DNA from: Chrysemys picta bellii
Lineage: Eukaryota > Chordata > Testudines > Emydidae
Assembly (NCBI RefSeq): GCF_011386835.1
Contig: NC_088799.1
Coordinates: 78,538,227 to 78,602,226 of the forward strand
Direction: 5' to 3'
Length of the DNA: 64,000 nt
The notes beneath the pieces are model-generated. The model was not told where the DNA came from, searched no databases, and worked only from the letters and a program-made list of their open reading frames with translations. Below are positions 44,101 through 59,100 of this stretch, in pieces. The position numbers and the translations under genes were made by a program. The stretch's first letter is position 1. Each line of letters opens with the position of its first letter.

Positions 44101-47100
44101 GCTCGCTCTGGGATTACACTAGTGAGGGCTTTGGAGAGCAAGTAGTTTCCCATCAGTTCTATGGGTCTGTCTGGAAAGGAATTATCAAAACAATTGTACT
44201 GCAATTGTCTAGTTCAGCTAAGTGATGTAAGCAGGTCAGTACTATCTTGTGACTGACTCTGACAAAAGCTGCAACCATGTAGAATGATTGTTATGAGGAG
44301 GTTATCTTTTAGTTCTACTAGGCCTATTTGTCCCCTTGCCATGAGTCTGCTTCAGTCCTAGTTCTAGGTGGTAATAGATTTCCAGGTGATGTAAACAATC
44401 ACAATAGGCACTAGACTACAAAGAGTCAAAAGACTTAATAAGCATGCTCTGTTTTTCCTTGAGGGGATCCCTCTGGAATATAGCTGAAGCACTTTGTTTG
44501 CAGCACTAATATTTAAACTTGAGCTAACCATAGTGCGGATAAATGAGACTTCTATCTCCTATATTATCTTTTTATATCAGTCTGATATAATGTCATCCTC
44601 TCATCCTTGTGGGGGGGGTTTTTGTTTTTGTTTTTCTTTTCCTGGCCAATGTAAATACTCCCTAGATCTTCTCAGGTTGTCTTCTGCACTTTTATAGTAA
44701 CTCTCAAAGGATTTCAAAATCTTTCTCTTTATCAACAGTTATCCTCTTAACACTTCAATATAATAGTTACACTTTAGCAAAAATTATCAGATGTAAAGAG
44801 GATTCTGTTTGCTGAGACCCAAAACTTTACTGATGTGATGATTGATTAAAAAAAAAATCTGGTGAATATTCATTATTCTAAATCTTTCAGAACTAAAATT
44901 CCTTGTTTAGTGTCATTAAATTAGTATATTTGGACCAAAAAGTAATGTCTGAGATTAAAAAGTTCTCTATAGTCTAGGAGCTGATGCCTTGACCCTAGTG
45001 GAGTGTGAATGTTGTGGAAATAGTATTTAAATACTGTCCAGCTAAGCTGATTTGGGTGACCACCGTGGAAGGCCTAAAGGATGGTAGAAACCAAGTTTAA
45101 AACAAAATTGGGAGTTTTTAAACCTTTTTCTCAGCCCAGTAAAAATGAGGGCTCAACTTTCAGTTCTCAAAGATGTATGAGAGTAAACACATGGTGGTAA
45201 TGTTGGTCTCTACATTAGTAGAACGAAATACTGGAATAATAGGCCTTGACTTGTATCAACACCAAACTATAAAATTGTAGCTGAAACCCTTATTGTATCC
45301 ATTAATCTCCTTTGTCAAACTGAGTGTTTTCCTAATTAGGTTCAATGGATCCATGAAACTTTGCCATGACTTTTAGATTTATTTAGCTTTAGTGAATATA
45401 CTTAGTTCATTGATGTAGAAAACTTATTTATAGAGAAAAATTTTAAAATAAAAATTCAATAGACAAAAGACAAGTTTTTTTCATTATGTTCTTTTAAATT
45501 GAAGAAGGTAATCTATATTTTTTCCAAAAAATCCTAATAGTCAAATGGCAATATAATTACAACTGATTTAGGGGTCACATCACAGCAGACTTTTGTCGTA
45601 ATAATCCATGAGTTGACACATTCTTGTTCTCTTGAAAAAATATTTTTCTTTTACTTGGTCAGTTTGCTTTATCTTTTACTGAGGAGCCTTTCAAAATATT
45701 TTTGGCCTAAGTAACAAATCTACAGCCACAATTTCTGCTTAGCTAACTATGAAATGCCAAGATGGCTTCTTATAGCCAGCCCTTCTAGTAGAGGATCTTG
45801 ATAGAATTAGCAGGATAAAACATACGGTCCTCTTTGTGAAACTGCTTTAACTGTGTAAAATTTTTTACAGTAATATTGATGTATTTAATTCCTTCTCAAG
45901 CATTAGGTGTTAAAAGGAGCAACTTAATTTAATTTTGTGCAGGGCTTAGAATTTGAGAGAGGTTTACAGACTAGCACATTGAGTTCTGTAGGTTAATATG
46001 TAATGTGCAAATGTCTACAAGTGCATGAATGTTGCATACTTCTAGTAATATGGTTTAGTTAGAAATTATTGGTGTTTTAAAAGCAGTGTTAATTTTGTAT
46101 GTTTTACTTTGAGGACTGTATATAAGAAGCAAATCAGTTAATGTCTCAATTTTGTCTTTGCCAGTGTACGTCTCGTGTGGGCTTTTCTCCTTGCGTCCAT
46201 TGATAATCAATACGTTATTATTTTATAGCACCAGTGTTTTGTAATCTAAATTTTTGATGTGTAACAATGATTGGAGGTGGCAGTCAGAGGGGATGAGGTT
46301 ACAGACAAATTTAATTTTAAACCAGTCTAAGTCCTCTGCTTATTCTACTGAATTCTGGTTACTTCTCAAGTACCTGTTTTGCCTCTTTCATCAGAACATA
46401 TATTCTGTCATCTAGTGTCTCTTCTGTCATATCACTCAGCAGCTAGTGGGAAAGAGGGGAAAGGAAGGTAGTTGATTGTTCTTTGGCTTGAGTGGGGTTT
46501 CAGGAGACCCACGTCATTATCCCTTTAACTTCTGACTAGATGCAATCTTAATCTAGAATCAGTGATACCTTGTTTTTGATGGTGGGAAAAGAACTTTGCA
46601 ATTCTTGTGACAGTAATAATTCCAGAGGCCTTTGGACCAACCAGAAGAGTGGATACTGAAAAGTTTCGTCCCTTGGATAATATTTCCGTGGAGTCTAAGG
46701 CTTGGTCTACACTACCCGCCTGATTCGGCGGGTAGAGATCGATCTTCTGGGATCGATTTATCACGTCTCATCTGGACGCGATAAATCGATCCCAGAAGCG
46801 CTCCCCCGTCGACTGCGGAACTCCTGCTCGCCTGAGCCGCATGGACCCGCAGTAAGTAAACTTAATTCGATCTAGGAAACGTCGACTTCAGCTACGCTAT
46901 TCTCGTAGCTGAAGTTGCGTTTCCTAGATCGATCCCCCTCCCCAGTGTGGACCAAGCCTAAGAGATACTGGATTCATTTACCTCCAGATACCACAAGAGG
47001 GTTGTAGGTGTTCTGCATCCATTATCAGCTAGGATCTTTCCCTGTGGATAAATCCCAAATTTTAGCCTATGCTTGCATCTGGCAGATGGCCTGAAGATCC

Positions 47101-50100
47101 AGCAGGATAGGGCATTGCTTAGTATTTCACGGTTGGTTCTAGTTGTCTGATATAGTCCTTTGAGTCCTTCTTTCTGTTCCTACTTTTATATGTGCTCTCC
47201 TAAAATCCTTGTTTCATCCCAAATTCTGGCCTAAATTAGCATTTAATGGTGTGTTAACTAACACGTGCACATTTTAAGTGTGGCATAGGCAAGGCAGTAT
47301 ATATACTTCAGCATGTGCTAAGCCAGTCAAATTAGATCCTAAGGGGAGCCAAGATTTCAGATCAACCAGATTAGCATATGTTAAAGTGTATGCTGCATTG
47401 TCTACACCATTAGTTAGTTTTATGTTAGCTAAGGTGCTATCACATCTCTTTATCCTAGTCTAGACAAGACCTAAGGCAGGTCATATGTCACTTTCGGCAT
47501 AGTTGTTGAAAGAAGTAGGGATGGCACTTACGGTCAGTTCAAGCTTACTTGTAACCAGGAATATGTTGTGGATATTTTCTGGGTTACTTACTTCTCTGCC
47601 AGACTCAGCTTTTTTTTTTTTTTAATGGGCACCTCAGAAATTTGGGACTTCTTGCAGAAGAGTTTGAATTTATTGAGGCCCATCACAGTGGGGATTTTTC
47701 TCCCAAAGCAATACAAGTATCTGGTTCTGAGTATCAATTATTTTAAGCTAGAATCTAACCTTAAACATTAAGTAATGTAGATTATACAAAAAAAATTTTA
47801 CTGACTTTTTCTGTATTTTACATTGTATCACAGATGGTAGAAGAAAATGGAGTTCGTAAGGTGGTGGTATTACCACATTCGTCTGAATTCCATCCTTCCA
47901 TGCATCCCCCTCCACCACATGTGCCACATTACATGCATCCTCACCCTGCTTTGCTTCCCCACCCACCTCATCCAGTGTACTCTCCAGTTCCAGGGACAGG
48001 AGAAATGCCACCGCAGTTCATTCACCAGCCTCCTCCACCAACACATGTTTATCAAGAACAAGGTAAGACTTGCTAATACTGTGCTTTAACTGACAAAGAG
48101 GCATAACCTGCGTTCTGTTTGCCACTCTGTCAAACTTACTGTGTAGCCTTGGATAAGTCACTTAGCGCTAAAACCACAAAGGGACTTCGGCACCTCAAGC
48201 CCAGATTTAGGTACCAATGCAATGTACAAAACCCTCACTCAGCTGTCGCCTAGCCCTGTAGGTGTCCAAACTCAGAACCTACACTTCCACTGTAGAAGTT
48301 CCCTGGTTACCTAACTTTTTTCCTCTGGGCAAGCACACTGGTGTGAGACAGGCATCCAGATGTCTGCCTGAAGCAGCAAAGTCCTAGAGCAATCCTTAAA
48401 CTGGGGAGAGAGAAGTAAGGCCTGCAGGACTTGATCCAGTATGGGTGCTCTGACCTAACTCCACACACAATAGCTGGGCGGGATTTTGAGAGATTATGGG
48501 ATACTCTAATGTTAAAGCCATTCCAATTTAATTAAAATAATCAAATATTAATTGGGCCAGATACAGCAAGAGAATCACTCTATAGTCCAGTGGTTAGGGC
48601 ACTGGCTTGACAGGTGGGAAATCCCTTCTCATCAGGCAGAAGGGGTAATTGAACCAGAGTCTCCCACATCCCAGGTGAGTACCCTAACCCTTGGGTTATA
48701 AGCAGGTGTCCCTCCCCACCTCGCCATTTTGTGTTGTTAGGCAGGAGCCTAAGCAGTCTGGCTCCAGGACAAGGGTTCCTGGCTGTGGTTTCTAAGGAGA
48801 GGTAGGCGCCTCCCTGCAGCCTAGGCTAAGGTACTGAACTCCGTGAGAGGGCAGTGGTTAAGAAACATCCCTCTTGGTAAGAATTTCTGAATGGCTAGCT
48901 TAGGTTGCCCTCTGCCTAGCGTGCTGGCTTTTGTGGATCCCGTTCTTAGGTGCCTGTCTCTTCCCCCTTCATAGTATAGGGAACCTAGGTGCCTAGCTCA
49001 AGCTTTATGGGTGCAGGCCGTAGCCTCTTCAAACCTTAGTTTCTCTATTTGTAAGTGGGGGAAATATTTGCCTTGGAGGGATGTTGTGTGCCTAAATTCA
49101 TTAAAGTGTTTGGAAATCCTCAAATGAAAGGTGTTATGGATGTGCAGGCTCACAGAGTAAACTAAATTTATTTTAATTCTGTCTTTCGGGTGGATAGCAA
49201 TGTAGAAATTTTACTTACCGTAGAATTTTTCTAATGTCTTATATTTTAGATTTAATATCTTTAATACCTTTAAGTCTTAGTCTTTGCTACTGCAGATTCA
49301 ATTATACCATTTTAGAAATTGCTTCTAACTTTCTGAAAAAGTTTCTGCTGATGTTGAAACTCTTCATACTTGGTCTCAGCCCAAAGGTGAATTTTTTGGG
49401 AAGTTTGAGGAAATTTTCAACCACTTTTATGTTATGGGGAGATTTTATTCAGGGATTTTTTTTCTTAACAAAGTCAGGTATGGCTTAAATAAAAAAATAA
49501 AAAAACCTTGGCACACACAACTGGTCCTCCAAGTTGAGCGTGGCGGGAGTAGCTATACACATTGAAAAGTTACTTGTGAACACACTCGGTTAAAGAGCCT
49601 ACTGACATAACCTTTTGTAACATAGCAGGTTTACATAGCTCTCCCTTTATGAGCAATAATAGAAAAGAGGATATTTAACAAGATGGGGCTATGCAAGAGT
49701 ACCCACTGTCATAATGTGTGGGGAGCTTGATCATTGATGATGGTGGTGGCAACTTCTTGGGGAGAAAAGCCTAGGGAAAATTAAAAAAAAAAAAAAAAAA
49801 CACCTAAATCCAATTTTCAAAAATGATTAAGTCCCTTAGGATCCTTAATCTTGAAAATGTTACTTCTGCTGTTCGCACTGCTATGTCATAGGAAGGAGGA
49901 CAGCTCTAATCAAGAGGCATAGTTTTGGAGGTAGGGGATATTAGGTAAAGACTAGCAAAAAGGAAAGATTTAACTATTGGAAATATGAAGGATTAAAAAC
50001 AGAGAAAATAGGAAAAGTTTTAAAAAGCTGAAAGAGGATTTAAAAATAGTAAAAAGGTTATGGTTCGGAACTGTAACTCACTGGGTATGGATTAAATACA

Positions 50101-53100
50101 ACGAGAAAGGTAAATGGGCATAAATTAAAGGCAAGGGCTACATTAAAACAAATATGAGCAAAATTAGCAATACAGTAAAACCTCAGCATTATGAACAGTA
50201 GAGTTATGAACTTACCAGTCAACCACACACCTCATTTGGAACCGGAAATACACAATCAGGCAGCAGCTGAGATCCCAAAAATGCAAATACAGTACAGTAT
50301 TGTATTAAACGTAAACTACCAAAAAAATAAAGGGAAACCAGCTTTTTTCTTCATCCTAGTAAAGTTTCAAAGCTGTATTAAGTCAGTGTTCAGATGTGAA
50401 CTTTTGAAAGAACAACCATAACTAACGTTTTGTTCAGAGTTGCAAACATTTCAGAGTTACAAACAACCTCCATTCCTGAGGTGTTCATAACTCTGAGGTT
50501 CTACTGTAGTATAAAACCAAAATAAACTTTGAGCTGCCTACTTTTACCACTACTTCTGTTATTTAGACACAAATGATCCTAAAACACTGAGTGTATTGCC
50601 TGGAACTATAGGAAGCCCCTGCCAGTCGTCAGCATGAAATTCTTATCAGTTCCTCTGGTGCCCACACCCATCTGAGTAACAGTGTGAAAATTGTCAAGAC
50701 TTTGGTCTTCACTTGGGTGCAGTTTGTCACAGCTATGAGCAGCACCAGATCTGTCCTCCTAAAGACTCAGTTAGATAGCATTGCACTTTACACTTACTTT
50801 GAATTTGCAAGATTTTTCAACGCCTGGCTATGTTGCAGTTAAAAAAATAACTTCCAGCGTGTTTCTCAATTGCCAGCTAAGTAAATTGTACTGAATAAAA
50901 CATACAAATGTTGTTGTCTTTTAGAATCTCGTTCCCATGGAAGGACAAATTTTATTCAGCGAGATGAAAGGACTGTCAAAATGCAAGAACATCTGAAGAA
51001 AAGACTTAAGGAGAAACAAGCTAGTGGGCATACTAATAATAAACTTAACAGCCCTCCTTCTTCACCGCATAGAGTTCACAATTCTTCCAATACAAATGTT
51101 CAGAATGGATATGGAAAGGGACAGCAAGCAGCATGCGGGCTAATAAAGCAAAAACAAATAGGAAAAACAAGAGCAAGCCCACCAGCAGATGCAGAGATGG
51201 GAGGTAAGTAGTAGCTGGCTACTTTTGTCATGTACGCTTTTTGACAGAAATACCTAAAGTATCTTACAGGTCTTACTCCTGGGGAATGAGGGGGAATTGT
51301 ACACCACTGCACATACACAGAATTCATGTCCCCCACAGAAATTTTTCCCCAAAGAAAATACATTCTGCCAGGAAGGCACTGCAATTACACCTTTCACCCA
51401 CCAGGGGCTTTTGTAGTGCCAGAAGAGAGGGCAGCTGGCTCAGCCAGCCGCAGAGAGGGCAGGGGAGAGGCTGTCTTTCTCACAGTGCCCTGCTCGTGTG
51501 GCCAGGTGAGGTGGCTTGGGATATGAGGGGACAGACAGAGTGGGGCACACAGGGCTGCTGGAGAGTCAAGCAGACTGGGGTTCAGAGTGGTTAGTGGGGG
51601 GGATGACAGACTGGGGCAGGGGCACAAGAGCTAGTGGGGTGATCCCAGGGGTTCAATGGGAATGGGGGTGCGGGGACACATGGGAATGGGGGAGGAGAAG
51701 TGGCTGAGCAGGGTTGCAGGGACACATGGGGATGGAGGGAAGGAGTGCAGGGACACTCAGGGATGGGGCAGATGTGCCTGACTGAATGGGAGAGACTAGA
51801 GCTCAGCCAAGGTCTGCATGGGGGTGGCTCCCTAACAATCCCTCCCTTCCTTCCCCTTCTCCAAAAAACCCTGTTCCATACTTTTCCCACCCACACCCAG
51901 TAGCACTCCTAGTTCATACACAGGCTCCTGCCCAGCAATTACTTCCTCTCCCTCAGTTTCTCTGTTACCTCTGACTCCCCCACTGCTTCTGAGGGATGCA
52001 GGAAATACATTTCTGTATTGTAGTTTAAATGAATTATTACTCAGTTCTGTATCAAAATGCCCAGTAAGGAATCTGTCCCCCCCAAAAAAAAAATTCCTGA
52101 GTCTTTTTTGTTGTCTGCATTGTTACAGACATACTTGCTGACAGGTATTTTGAAATAAACTACCAAAATAATTGAAACTGGCATGATTATATTGTGTTAT
52201 TTTGACAAATAAAATATGCAGAATTTTATATTTTTTGGTGCAGAATTCCCCCAGGAGTAAGGTCTCTTGCAGTTACTTAAAAAATAAAATAAAAAGACTT
52301 AAATTTCTTTGCCTTTTTAGGATTTATAGAGAAGGCCTGAAAGGTTTTCAATTGTTTTAGATTTTTTTAGTTTAGAGATATTGGGAATATCAAGTCTGGT
52401 GTTCCATGGTTTTGCGCTGGAGTATCTCTTGGGAGAATCTGGAAGCATATTTATTATAACCTCAAATGACTTAATTGAAATGGAAGAGTGTTGAATCTTC
52501 CGCAAATATTCTTTCTCCAAAATTTCAGTTAGTCATTGAAATTCAAGTGGTATTAAACAGTTTATACCCCCTGACTAAAAATCTGTTTTGTCAGTTGCTC
52601 AACTTTGAGAGAGACTGATGTGATTTTTTGCTAGTTTTCCATACATCATCACTGTCTTCCAGAGCAGACAAGACCTCAATTTCTAATATAAACCCAGAAA
52701 ATCATTTTTCACTTGAAAACAAAAGTCCTTTCAGGCTTTATATATCATAAAGAAGAAACTCATCAAGTTCAAACTTTTTTCCTAATGTTTTGCTCATCAC
52801 TTTCGCTACAGATATCCTTTCATAGTTTATACATGGGTTTGAAAAAATTAACCATTTGATTACATAATTTTGAAGTGTGTTGTGAGAAATTCACTCTTTA
52901 TCGCTTGCAACGATTGCTGATTTAGAACGTGCATCTCTTAGCCATGTATTTGGAAAATTCCTGTTACTACTATTTAGGGGTGCTTGCTTCTGCAGGATAT
53001 TTGGCTGTTCTCAAGCGTCTAATTTGTGTGCTAGTTTCATGATAGGCTGTATTGTTTCTCAGTTGTTAATCTTGCTTCTTTGGATAGCAACATAGAACTG

Positions 53101-56100
53101 CCATACCAGATCAGACAAGTGGCCCTTCTAATCTGGTATACTGCCAATACTAGCCACTTCAGAGAAAGGTACTCAAAACTGCTTGGTTCATTTACAGAAT
53201 GACTTACCCATAGAAAAAGTTTGTTCAAACCCTTCAGCTACTGGTTTGTTAATGCCTTGAAACATGGAGATTTCTTTTCCCTAACTTTTAAAATTGTCTT
53301 ATGTAAATGTGGATATATTCCCACTAGGCAGGTAAATTCTAATTCTCGTTTGGAATCTGCTAAACTCTTGTCCTTCATCTTGTGACAAAGTTTCACAGGG
53401 TAATTGTTCATTGTGTAAAGTATTGTTTCTCATTTGTTGCCTTTCAATTTCATTGAATGTCCCTTTGCTCTTGTATTATGAGAGAAGATAAACATGAGTG
53501 TTTTACTTACCTTTTGCATACCAGTCAATAGATTTATGCCTCTACCATGTTCTCATCTCATCTCAACTAAACAGTCTCACTCTTTTCATGTTTTTTTTTA
53601 TATGGAAGTGCCTCTGTGCCTCTATTTTATCTCCCTTCACTGAACTTTCTTTTGTTACTGCCATATCTTTCCTGAGATAGTGTTACCAGAACTCAAAACA
53701 GTATTCCATGTTGGGGTGTACCATAAATATGCGTAACAGAATCAGGAATCTTTCTCATTTTAATGTTTCATGTGACTCTAAGTTATAAGTCTTCAGGAAA
53801 TTTCAATTGAAAAGTTTGTCTGAGCAGTAAACAGCATTTTAAAATGAAATTACTCAGTCTTTTTAAATGTTTTCAAATACTCCTTTGAGCAAAATGATGG
53901 ACTAAGTGCCAGTTTTTAAAAAAATTATGCAACTGCAAAATCCGCTTTCTGCCTTCTGTCTGAGCACTTGAAGGAAGGAATGAAATGTAAATGATTTGTG
54001 ATTCCAATTCATTAAAGGAATGCGTGTGTAGGCTTGTAATAAAAATATACAGGTTTTTTAAAGTGAAAGACTTTACCTATTAGGATTCAAATTGCAATAC
54101 TCCGAGGTCTGTTTCTTTGTTGTAAATGACAAACTTAGCACTTCAGTAGTAGAGTAAAACAGAAATCAGAATTTGAGTCTTGGCAGGATAAGTAAAGGAG
54201 GAACTAACTTTCACTGGTATGTCTAAACATATGTTTTGTTAAAGATTTGGCCTCGCAAAAAGTGGTTACATTTTTATCTTTTAAAAACATTTCAGTTTTC
54301 CTTTAAGGATGCAATTTCAGTCTGAACTCTCGAATGTATAGGCTTCCATTAAATACATGTTTTAAATGAAATATTTTTCACAAGCATATGACTGACTATA
54401 ACAACTCTGGGTGGAAATGTGTTCTGCTGTATGTATTTTTAGTATGTAATTTAAAAATCTCAAATGCATCTTCCAGATTTATGTCCATGGAGAAATTTAG
54501 TTTACAAAGGAAATGCAGCATTAACTACATCACCAGCATGTACAGCAGCCAAGACAAAATCATGTTGTCAATTTTTAACATCTTTCATTTTTATATAAAG
54601 ATTTTTGTTCAATCAAAGTAAAGATATGTTCAGATTAGGGAAATATATCCTTTGTGCAGGATGTACTAAACGGGGTTTGTGTAACGCTGTTAGTTTTGGA
54701 CAATTCTACAAATCACACAGCCAAAACAAATAGGGGAAATGAACTTTACATAATATATACTATTGTTAATCTCCTAATGAGCTAACTCCATCTTGTGGTT
54801 GCACTTAGATAAGCATTTCTTATCTCCTGGTTTGAGGGGGCGGGGGTTTATTTTTATTTTTTTTAACTGTAATGAAGTTTTACGTTTGGCTTTTCAGAGT
54901 CTGACACAGAATCCAAAAAGTTGTACAATCTCCACGTAAGCATTGGTAAACCTGTAGTAAGTATTGTCTTTGAAATGTTATGTATAATCCCCTGGTTGTA
55001 TACTTTCTCTTGATAAATCACAAATATTACAAACAGTATAAAAGCATTTTCTTCAATGATCTTTTATTTGAAATGCTTTCAGTGTTGTAAATTGAAAGTA
55101 CATGCTTTAGTGGTCGGTGCTTGAGGGCAAGCATCAGGAGCTCTGTTTTCCGTGCCCAACTCTGCCACTCACTTGCTGAGACATCTGGAGCAAGTTACTT
55201 AACCTCTGGGTGCCTCAGTTTCCCACTCTGTAAAATGGGGATAATACCTGCCTCTGAGGTTATTTAATGTTTGTAAATGCTTTGCGATCCTGTGATGAAA
55301 ACCATTCTGGGTCTGATGCAATCTGTCCGCCAACTTCACTGGGTTTTGGACTCAGCTCAGTTGAGTGCAAAGTATTAAAGAATAAAGAGATACTTACAAA
55401 AAGTAGTGCATCATTTTCTGCTTTATTTAAAATCAAATTGGAGCATAGATTTGAGTATTTTCAGACTGTTTGGGATCTTGGAATCTTATGGTGATATTTT
55501 AAATAGATTATAGGTTAAAATTGCAGTCAAGTACACATAACTCCTTTTGTGCATCAATCGTACAGAGTGCAAGCTGCATTCTTTTGCTCCAGCTTTCCTG
55601 CTGTTCATTATGTTATAGTAATGTTGCTATTTTGCTGCCACTGATACCCTGTGAGTTTAGTGCCAGAAAAAGCTGTACAAACTTTATTTTGGAGGAAATT
55701 CAGAGTGCTATGAAGAACTAAAACCAAATGGCAGAAAAGGCTTTTTAGTACTTGGACCAAATCTTTTAGATTTCAGCACCTTAAAAAAATCTGCACTGAG
55801 AAATCTAGAGTGGTCAAATTTTCAGAGGTGCTGTAGTTAGTGGGAACTGAGGGTACTCAGCTAGAAAATGGAGCCATTTGTTTGTGCGTAAACACACATC
55901 TGGCTGCCCGATTTTTTTTTATTTTTATTTAGTTAGTTAGTTAAGGGTACCAAATCTGAAAACTTTGGCCTAAGTACTTAGTGCAAACACTGTAAGTGAA
56001 ATAGAAACTTCATTTCACGCCCCAAGACAGTTTAAATATGCCTAAGGTCTATTTATATAGTGCCCTTGATATGAACACCCTAGAATGATTAATAGTTAAA

Positions 56101-59100
56101 ATTGAAATTAAAGCTCAGTAAAGTCCTAACCTAAAAAAGACCCAGCACTTCCACTAACTAAAAGTAAAGAATTCCTCCAGTGAGAAACTTAGTGGGCAAA
56201 TGGGCAAGTACCATGTTAATGACTAATGTACCTTTATTATAGCAAACAAATCTATTTGCATTATTTATGGTTTTTAAAGGTTTCTGATATACAAGCAAGA
56301 TCAGCAGTTCTGTCCTGGAATCTCCCAGTTAGTTCGCAGATTGGAGAAAGTCAAAGTCTCACTCCAGCAACATTTATATTTGAAGTAGCCGTATCCAACA
56401 GCGGTAAAAATGGAAAATTTAAATCTGTCTATATGTAAGTCTGGTTTCTTAATTTAAGCACAATACATATGTTCAAATACACTGACATAGATCAGCAGTG
56501 TTTTTATCATGAGGTGTATGGTGTCTTGCAGACCTACTTTTTTCACATGCAAATCATTTTAAGTAATATCAATAGGCATTATGTATAAAGGGGATAATGG
56601 ACAATTTGACACTAAATGTACATTATATAGTTTTATTTTGCAATAAGCCTGTGTTTTTGAAGTACATGGGAGAGCTATCACTCTTTGTTCCTACAGAGGA
56701 GAAGAAACAACAATTACCCTTCCTGAACTCAGACCAGCAACAGATTACCATGTCAGGTATGTACTGGGAAATTCCCTAACAGGATTGGAATACCCAATAT
56801 TGTGTTAAATTAGAATTATTATATGATTTCTTCCTTCTTGAGATGGATGGGATTATGAACTATTTACTAGTGTTCAATGTAAAATGTGATTGTGTCCATG
56901 CACTGTTACTGTTCCACTTGTGTACTAATATTGTCCTATTTGTAATGCCTAAATTGATAAATATCCCGCCTTTTGCTGGTTAGCATTTTTGCCTACCATT
57001 GTCCCTCGGCCTGTCTCCTCTGATTCCAGCAAAAAAGGAGGAGTTAAGTGGATTTCCGGTAGTTCCATGCTACTGCTCTAAAGGGTAGAGCAGGAATCAG
57101 GAAGAGGGAGATTCTTCTAGACTAAGGACAGCAGCAAAGAAAAGAATAATCATCAGTAATAATTTATATTATTATTAGCCCTCCTGGACCTTCTTTCACA
57201 TGTCTAGGGGGAGCAGAAGGAGTCTCTGAGCTAATCTCTGTTGAGGTGAGGGGAAGCTTCCAAACTGCTCCCCAGGGAATCTTAATAGTACTAGAGGAGG
57301 GGAAACAGGCTGGTTGGAGTAGTGGGAAGCAGACCCCTCAGTGGCAGAAGAGAAAATGGAGTATTTGAGAGAAGGAGAGGCTTGCAAGAATCAGCAGCTG
57401 CCATCCAGAGCACTTAATGCCCATCGGAGCAAACAAATCCTTGCCCCTACAGTGCCTAATTATGCAGGAAAGGAGACTGGCTGGAGTAATGAGTTTGGGG
57501 GCATCCAACAGCAGAAGGGAGCTCCAATAGGATCCTGTGCGGCACTAAAATAGAGACCTGCAGCGGGATTGGAATCCCATGGGTCCTGCAGGACCTGCTG
57601 CCATAATAGCGGGAGCAGGACAGGAGCAGGATTAAAAATCATCCTACACGGGGCTCTACTCCAATATTTGTTGGATACAGGAGAAGACAACTCTCAAATC
57701 CTACTGCAGGAGAAACGCCACTCCTATAAATTGCAGAATGTTTTCCAGTGTGCTGCATAATTCAGTTCAGTCTTGCTGCATAGTTCAGGTCTAATGTGTT
57801 GCATAGATCACAAGAGCCACCTCCGATCTAAGCAATATGAAACACGCATACATGGTGGAAGACAAGTAGATGTGGTCAGAAGACCAAATAGGTATGGGGC
57901 CTTGAAGAGTAGTGTTATCTCGGAATTCTTTGTCTTTCTGATTTTTCAGGTGAGCTACAGTGTTCTTGAATTATTTCCCTTACAGTTCTAAATATATTGG
58001 TTAGTTAACCTCCCCCCCGCCTCATGTTTTGGATGGTTGACAGCAGCGATTTTAGTATAGCCATAGATTTAATGTCTGGCATCTATATCTTCTTTCATGT
58101 GTGTTTCTTGGAGGGCCACAATGTCAATGTGATCCTCTTTGAGGGTTCTCAAGATGTAATCCACTTTTTCCCTGCACATCCTTTCTACATTAATTTGGTA
58201 TATTCAGAGGACTGGCCCAACTGTTCTTTTTTGGTCCTGGAAAGGGCGGTTTGAGGAAGTATAATTGTTGTTAAGCTCACTGAGAGGTCAGCAGTCACAC
58301 TAAACTCCTTGATACTCAACTTAATGCTATGCGCATAGTGTCGGGGACGCTCAAATTTACTCCAGTTGACTGGCTCCCGGTCCTATCGCACATCCAGCTT
58401 CCGCAGATTAGAAGAGCTGCTCAGACATCGCGGTTGCTTAATCGTGTCAGTGCAAATATGAGGATCCCACTGCACCATGACCTGCAGAACCCGCCAAAAA
58501 CTAGATTAAAATTCCGTAACCCTCTGGAACCGTATCAAGATCCTTACACCCAACTTTGATGCTGAGGCTCAATGGAGAATCACATGGAGTATTTCAACCA
58601 CTCAAAACAAACAGCTCCCCATCGATCCTGTTGAGAAATCACCGGGTTTTGATTTATGTCGGGGAAAAACTGGTGCAGATTGAATCACATTGGACATCTC
58701 ATGGGAGATGTGGACAAACCCTCTTTGAGTGGAAAATGAGGGAAACACCTATATGCGTCTGGTCACCAGGCACAAACGATAGAACACATCATATCTGAAT
58801 GTCCCCTTCGTCGTTCTGCCGGAAGCTTGAAGGACATTCACCAGCTCAGTGCTGTGGCAATGTGCTGGCTATCAAACTTAGATATAAATTTGTAGTTGTT
58901 GCTACCTATCCAAGCCATACGAAAGAAGAAGTTAACATCCATTTAAGTAGTAGTTTGTGCAGATATTTATAATAAGAATTTACCTGGAAGACTTGTACCT
59001 GAATAATTTGAAAGTTTAATTTAATTTAGTCATTTTCTATACTCTTGAGTGTCAAGGCCTTCTAGCATATTTGAATATAAAGTAATCCTCTTCTACTGTC

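Noticed and set aside
43534..44204. Overlapping open frames of 185 codons (+) and 212 codons (-), Pro/Ala/Arg-rich
   Set aside because: They lie in the GC-rich array of a TSD-bounded hAT element; both strands are open because of composition and there is no family resemblance.
47834..47836. ATG at the start of the Pro/His-rich exon as an alternative gene start
   Set aside because: It follows a good splice acceptor and the upstream exons are conserved and in frame, so it is an internal Met codon (Val in relatives).
51241..51594. 117-codon open frame downstream of an FNDC3 exon, as possible intron-retention coding sequence
   Set aside because: Nearly all of it is the left part of the TSD-bounded TACTCC element.
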